Assembly: GCA_021161165.1 (NCBI GenBank)
Contig: JAGHBF010000002.1
Span: forward strand, 1 to 8,768
From: Candidatus Aminicenantota bacterium
GTDB taxonomy: Bacteria > Acidobacteriota > Aminicenantia > S016-38
Reading direction: 5' to 3'
Length of the DNA stretch: 8,768 nucleotides
Of this stretch, positions 6,282 to 8,768 are shown one piece after another. Position 1 is the first letter of the stretch; each line of letters starts with the position of its first letter. The notes under the pieces were generated by a model that saw only the letters and a list, made by a program, of their open reading frames with translations, was not told where the DNA came from and ran no database searches. Both the position numbers and the translations under genes were made by a program.

Positions 6282-7820
6282 ATGAAAAGAAAGGTAGAAT
6301 GGAAGTTAATTCTCATTCTTTTAGTTATAGGTTTTTCTATCTATTTTTTTGTTCCCCCTTCTAAAAAAGTTAAGCTTGGTCTTGACCTTAAGGGAGGGAT
6401 GCATCTTGTCCTTCAGGTTGTGACTGATGATGCCGTAAAGATGGAAAGGGACCAGGAGATATTGAGGTTAAAATCTCTTCTTGAGGATGAGGGAATAAAG
6501 GTAGGAAACATTTACGGAAAGGGAATAGCAACAATTGCAGTTGAAGGAGTTCCTTCAGAACGAGAAAGGGATTTTGATGCTCTGATAAAGGCTAACTTCG
6601 GAAATTGGGAGTATTCTGGTGTAGTTGAAGGTAAAGCTGAGTTAAATTTAAAACCAAAGGTTATTACTGCAATAAGAGAAAATGCAGTTGAAGAAGCTCT
6701 TGAGACCATTAGAAGAAGGGTGGATGAATTTGGGATAGCTGAACCTGTTATACAGAGGCAAGGATTACATGGGGATAAAATTGTTGTGGAACTTCCAGGT
6801 GTGGATGATCCCAAGAGAGTAAGGGCGCTTATCAAGAATACAGCACTCCTCGAGCTGAAACTCGTTAAAGACGGGCCTTTCCCTACAAAAGAAGATGCGC
6901 TGAAGAAATATGGGGGAAAACTTCCAGAAGACCTTCAGATTTTACCAAGTAGAGGCCAGGGGTATTATGTCGTGGAAAGAGCTGCTGCTGTAACTGGAAG
7001 GGATCTTAAGACAGCAAGAAGATGTGTTGATAAATATAATCTTCCTGCGGTTTGTTTTCAGCTTAATGCAGAGGGTGCAAGAAAATTTGAGAAGGTTACC
7101 AGCCAGAATGTTGGAAGACAACTTGCAATAGTTCTGGATAATGTAATAGAGAGTGCCCCGAGCATCAGGTCCACTATTTTTGATAGCGGAATAATTGAAG
7201 GAAGTTTTACAGGAGAGGAAGCCCACGACCTTGCGCTTATCTTGAGGACAGGTTCTCTACCAGCTTCAATAAAGATCATAGAAGAGAGAACAATAGGTCC
7301 GTCCCTTGGTGCTGATTCCATAAGGAAGGGCCTCAAAGCTTCTGCTCTGGCTCTTGTGCTGGTCATGTTATTCATGATTCTTTACTATAACCTTGCCGGA
7401 GTAAATGCAACCATTGCCCTTATTATGAACATGATTATTATTTTTGGAGCACTTTCCCTGTTTAGAGCAGCACTCACTCTTCCAGGAATTGCAGGAATTG
7501 TTCTTACAATTGGTATGTCTGTTGACGCAAACGTCCTTATTTTCGAGAGGATCCGTGAAGAGTTGAGAAACGGAAAATCTCCTATCGCTGCGATAGATGC
7601 CGGATTTGCCAGAGCTTTTACGACCATTCTTGACGCCAATTTGACCACCATAATTGCAGCTATCTTCCTTTTCAGTTTTGGTACAGGTCCAATAAAAGGT
7701 TTTGCAGTAACGCTTATCATAGGTATAATCGCTTCAATTTTTACCGCGGTTTTTGTCTCCAAGACCATTTTCGAGCTCCTTTATTTCGGTAAAAGAAAGG
7801 TTGAGAAAATTAGTATATAG
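6282..7820 (+). CDS. secD: Protein translocase subunit SecD
   Basis: SecD forms, with SecF, the RND-like membrane complex that uses the proton gradient to pull preproteins from SecYEG on the periplasmic side. The 512-residue product has a first membrane helix (about 8-25), then GLDLKGGMHLVLQV (33-46). A large periplasmic P1 region follows, including the TIRRRVDEFGIAEP stretch (142-155). The C-terminal membrane bundle starts near 351. The helix with GMSVDANVLIFERIREE carries D415, equivalent to the proton-pathway Asp of E. coli SecD. The region is complete, with no frameshift. The Shine-Dalgarno AGAGGT (6272-6277) runs into the yajC stop, with two bases between the genes. Further membrane helices follow to about residue 500, ending in a short basic tail. 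Confidence 0.97.
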   Translation: MKRKVEWKLILILLVIGFSIYFFVPPSKKVKLGLDLKGGMHLVLQVVTDDAVKMERDQEILRLKSLLEDEGIKVGNIYGKGIATIAVEGVPSERERDFDALIKANFGNWEYSGVVEGKAELNLKPKVITAIRENAVEEALETIRRRVDEFGIAEPVIQRQGLHGDKIVVELPGVDDPKRVRALIKNTALLELKLVKDGPFPTKEDALKKYGGKLPEDLQILPSRGQGYYVVERAAAVTGRDLKTARRCVDKYNLPAVCFQLNAEGARKFEKVTSQNVGRQLAIVLDNVIESAPSIRSTIFDSGIIEGSFTGEEAHDLALILRTGSLPASIKIIEERTIGPSLGADSIRKGLKASALALVLVMLFMILYYNLAGVNATIALIMNMIIIFGALSLFRAALTLPGIAGIVLTIGMSVDANVLIFERIREELRNGKSPIAAIDAGFARAFTTILDANLTTIIAAIFLFSFGTGPIKGFAVTLIIGIIASIFTAVFVSKTIFELLYFGKRKVEKISI

Positions 7821-7828
7821 GGGGAATC

Positions 7829-8768
7829 ATGGAGATATTTAGAAATCCCAGAATAAACTTTTTAAAGGCAAAGTATATAGCCTTTCTCATATCAGGACTT
7901 ATTATTATTGCAGGGCTTATTTTTATAAATCGCAATGGGCTGAACTACGGTATAGATTTTGTTGGTGGAACTTTGATTCAGATGAAATTCTCTCATTCTG
8001 TAAAAATTGATACTATCAGGAAGGAGTTGAAAAAGGCAGGATTCGGTTCCGCTGTAATACAGGCAGTAGAAAATTCCTCTGATGAGTACATAATAAGGGT
8101 AGAAAAAATAGGTACCGGAGAAGAGGAGGAGCATCTAAAGATTGCCAAAAAGATAATGAATGTGCTGATGCCCCCTGATGAGAGAAAACTTGCTACAGAA
8201 AAGAACAACCTTAATACGCTTTCAGAATCAGAAATAAAAGACCTTTTGGCAAAATCTTTTCCCGAAGAGAAAGCTACAATATGGGCGAAAAAAATCGGGG
8301 AAATCAAAAAAGAAAAGAAGATAATAAGGAGTTTTGAGGAACTTTTAGAAGCCGGAATTCCTTCAGCACCTCTGAATTACCTTAAAGAAAAAACATTTAT
8401 TGGAAGCATTTCTATAATGAGGGTTGAATATGTGGGGCCACAGGTTGGAAAGATATTAAGACATAAAGCTGTGCTTGCAACCATCTGGGCGCTTCTGGGA
8501 ATGTTAATTTATATTGCATTCAGGTTCAAGTTCCTCTATGGAATATCTGCTGTCCTTACACTTGCGCACGATGTTCTTGTAACTCTTGCCTTTATATATT
8601 TCCTGAAAATTGAGTTTAACTTGCAGATTGTAGCAGCAATTTTGACCATAGTAGGTTATTCAATAAATGACACAATAGTGGTTTTTGATCGTGTCAGGGA
8701 AAATATGCCTGCTTTCAGGAAGAAGAAGGATTTGAACTTCGACAATCTTTTAAATAGCAGTATAAACC
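7829..8768 (+). CDS. secF: Protein translocase subunit SecF, 3' end beyond the window
   Basis: The frame runs open from the ATG at 7829 to the window edge (313 codons, no stop). GGGGGA (7820-7825), starting at the last base of the secD stop, is its ribosome binding site. Membrane helix 1 (about 17-34) is followed by GIDFVGGTLIQ (41-51), the conserved start of the periplasmic P1 domain. VEYVGPQVGK (199-208) marks the end of P1, helix 2 is about 212-229, and HDVLVTLAF and GYSINDTIVVFDRVREN lie in helices 3 and 4. E. coli SecF has about 100 residues between helices 1 and 2; here there are about 177. The extra part (about 114-195) is a charged helical segment ending LKEKTFIGSISI. The last two helices and the C-terminus are outside the window. 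Confidence 0.95.
   Translation, partial: MEIFRNPRINFLKAKYIAFLISGLIIIAGLIFINRNGLNYGIDFVGGTLIQMKFSHSVKIDTIRKELKKAGFGSAVIQAVENSSDEYIIRVEKIGTGEEEEHLKIAKKIMNVLMPPDERKLATEKNNLNTLSESEIKDLLAKSFPEEKATIWAKKIGEIKKEKKIIRSFEELLEAGIPSAPLNYLKEKTFIGSISIMRVEYVGPQVGKILRHKAVLATIWALLGMLIYIAFRFKFLYGISAVLTLAHDVLVTLAFIYFLKIEFNLQIVAAILTIVGYSINDTIVVFDRVRENMPAFRKKKDLNFDNLLNSSIN

Noticed and set aside
7058..7768. Long reverse-strand open frames opposite secD (105 and 127 codons)
   Set aside because: They are mirror frames of a conserved membrane protein; hydrophobic codons on one strand keep the opposite frame open.
1..8768. CRISPR arrays, insertion sequences, tRNA genes or phage genes
   Set aside because: No direct repeat series, transposase motif or tRNA-like fold was seen by eye, and nearly all bases lie in the seven genes.

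Overview
The window is a single-strand (+) bacterial gene cluster of seven genes with almost no non-coding DNA. It is AT-rich, with heavy use of AGA/AGG and ATA codons and K/E-rich proteins, which suggests a low-GC, possibly thermophilic bacterium. The SecD and SecF sequences, especially an extra segment of about 80 residues in the SecF periplasmic domain, recall what I remember of Acidobacteriota/Aminicenantes-type proteins. That placement is a low-confidence inference from memory.

Layout. Positions 1-88 are a short leader. Positions 89-862 encode an exported DsbC-like disulfide isomerase, and its stop codon lies in the loop of a terminator-like hairpin (851-886). A second unit then begins: larC (902-2053, nickel-pincer cofactor synthesis), metG (2050-3912, methionyl-tRNA synthetase with a fused Trbp111 domain), a shortened YchF-like P-loop protein (3909-4880), tgt (4877-5971, tRNA-guanine transglycosylase), yajC (5968-6279), secD (6282-7820) and secF (7829 to beyond the window end). 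The first four junctions of this unit are identical ATGA overlaps of 4 bases. The yajC-secD and secD-secF gaps are 2 and 8 bases. It therefore reads as one translationally coupled operon.

The genes join two themes: tRNA charging and modification (metG, tgt, perhaps the YchF relative) and protein export and folding (yajC-secD-secF, with the DsbC-like protein upstream). tgt next to yajC-secD-secF is a widespread bacterial arrangement; larC and the YchF relative are the less expected members.

No wholly new system is evident, but several genes depart from their families. Tgt lacks all four zinc ligands. The YchF relative has lost both switch regions and the usual nucleotide-specificity residue. 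metG contains a strong internal Shine-Dalgarno plus ATG exactly at its Trbp111 domain boundary, which could yield a free tRNA-binding protein. MetG also carries KMSKH in place of KMSKS.
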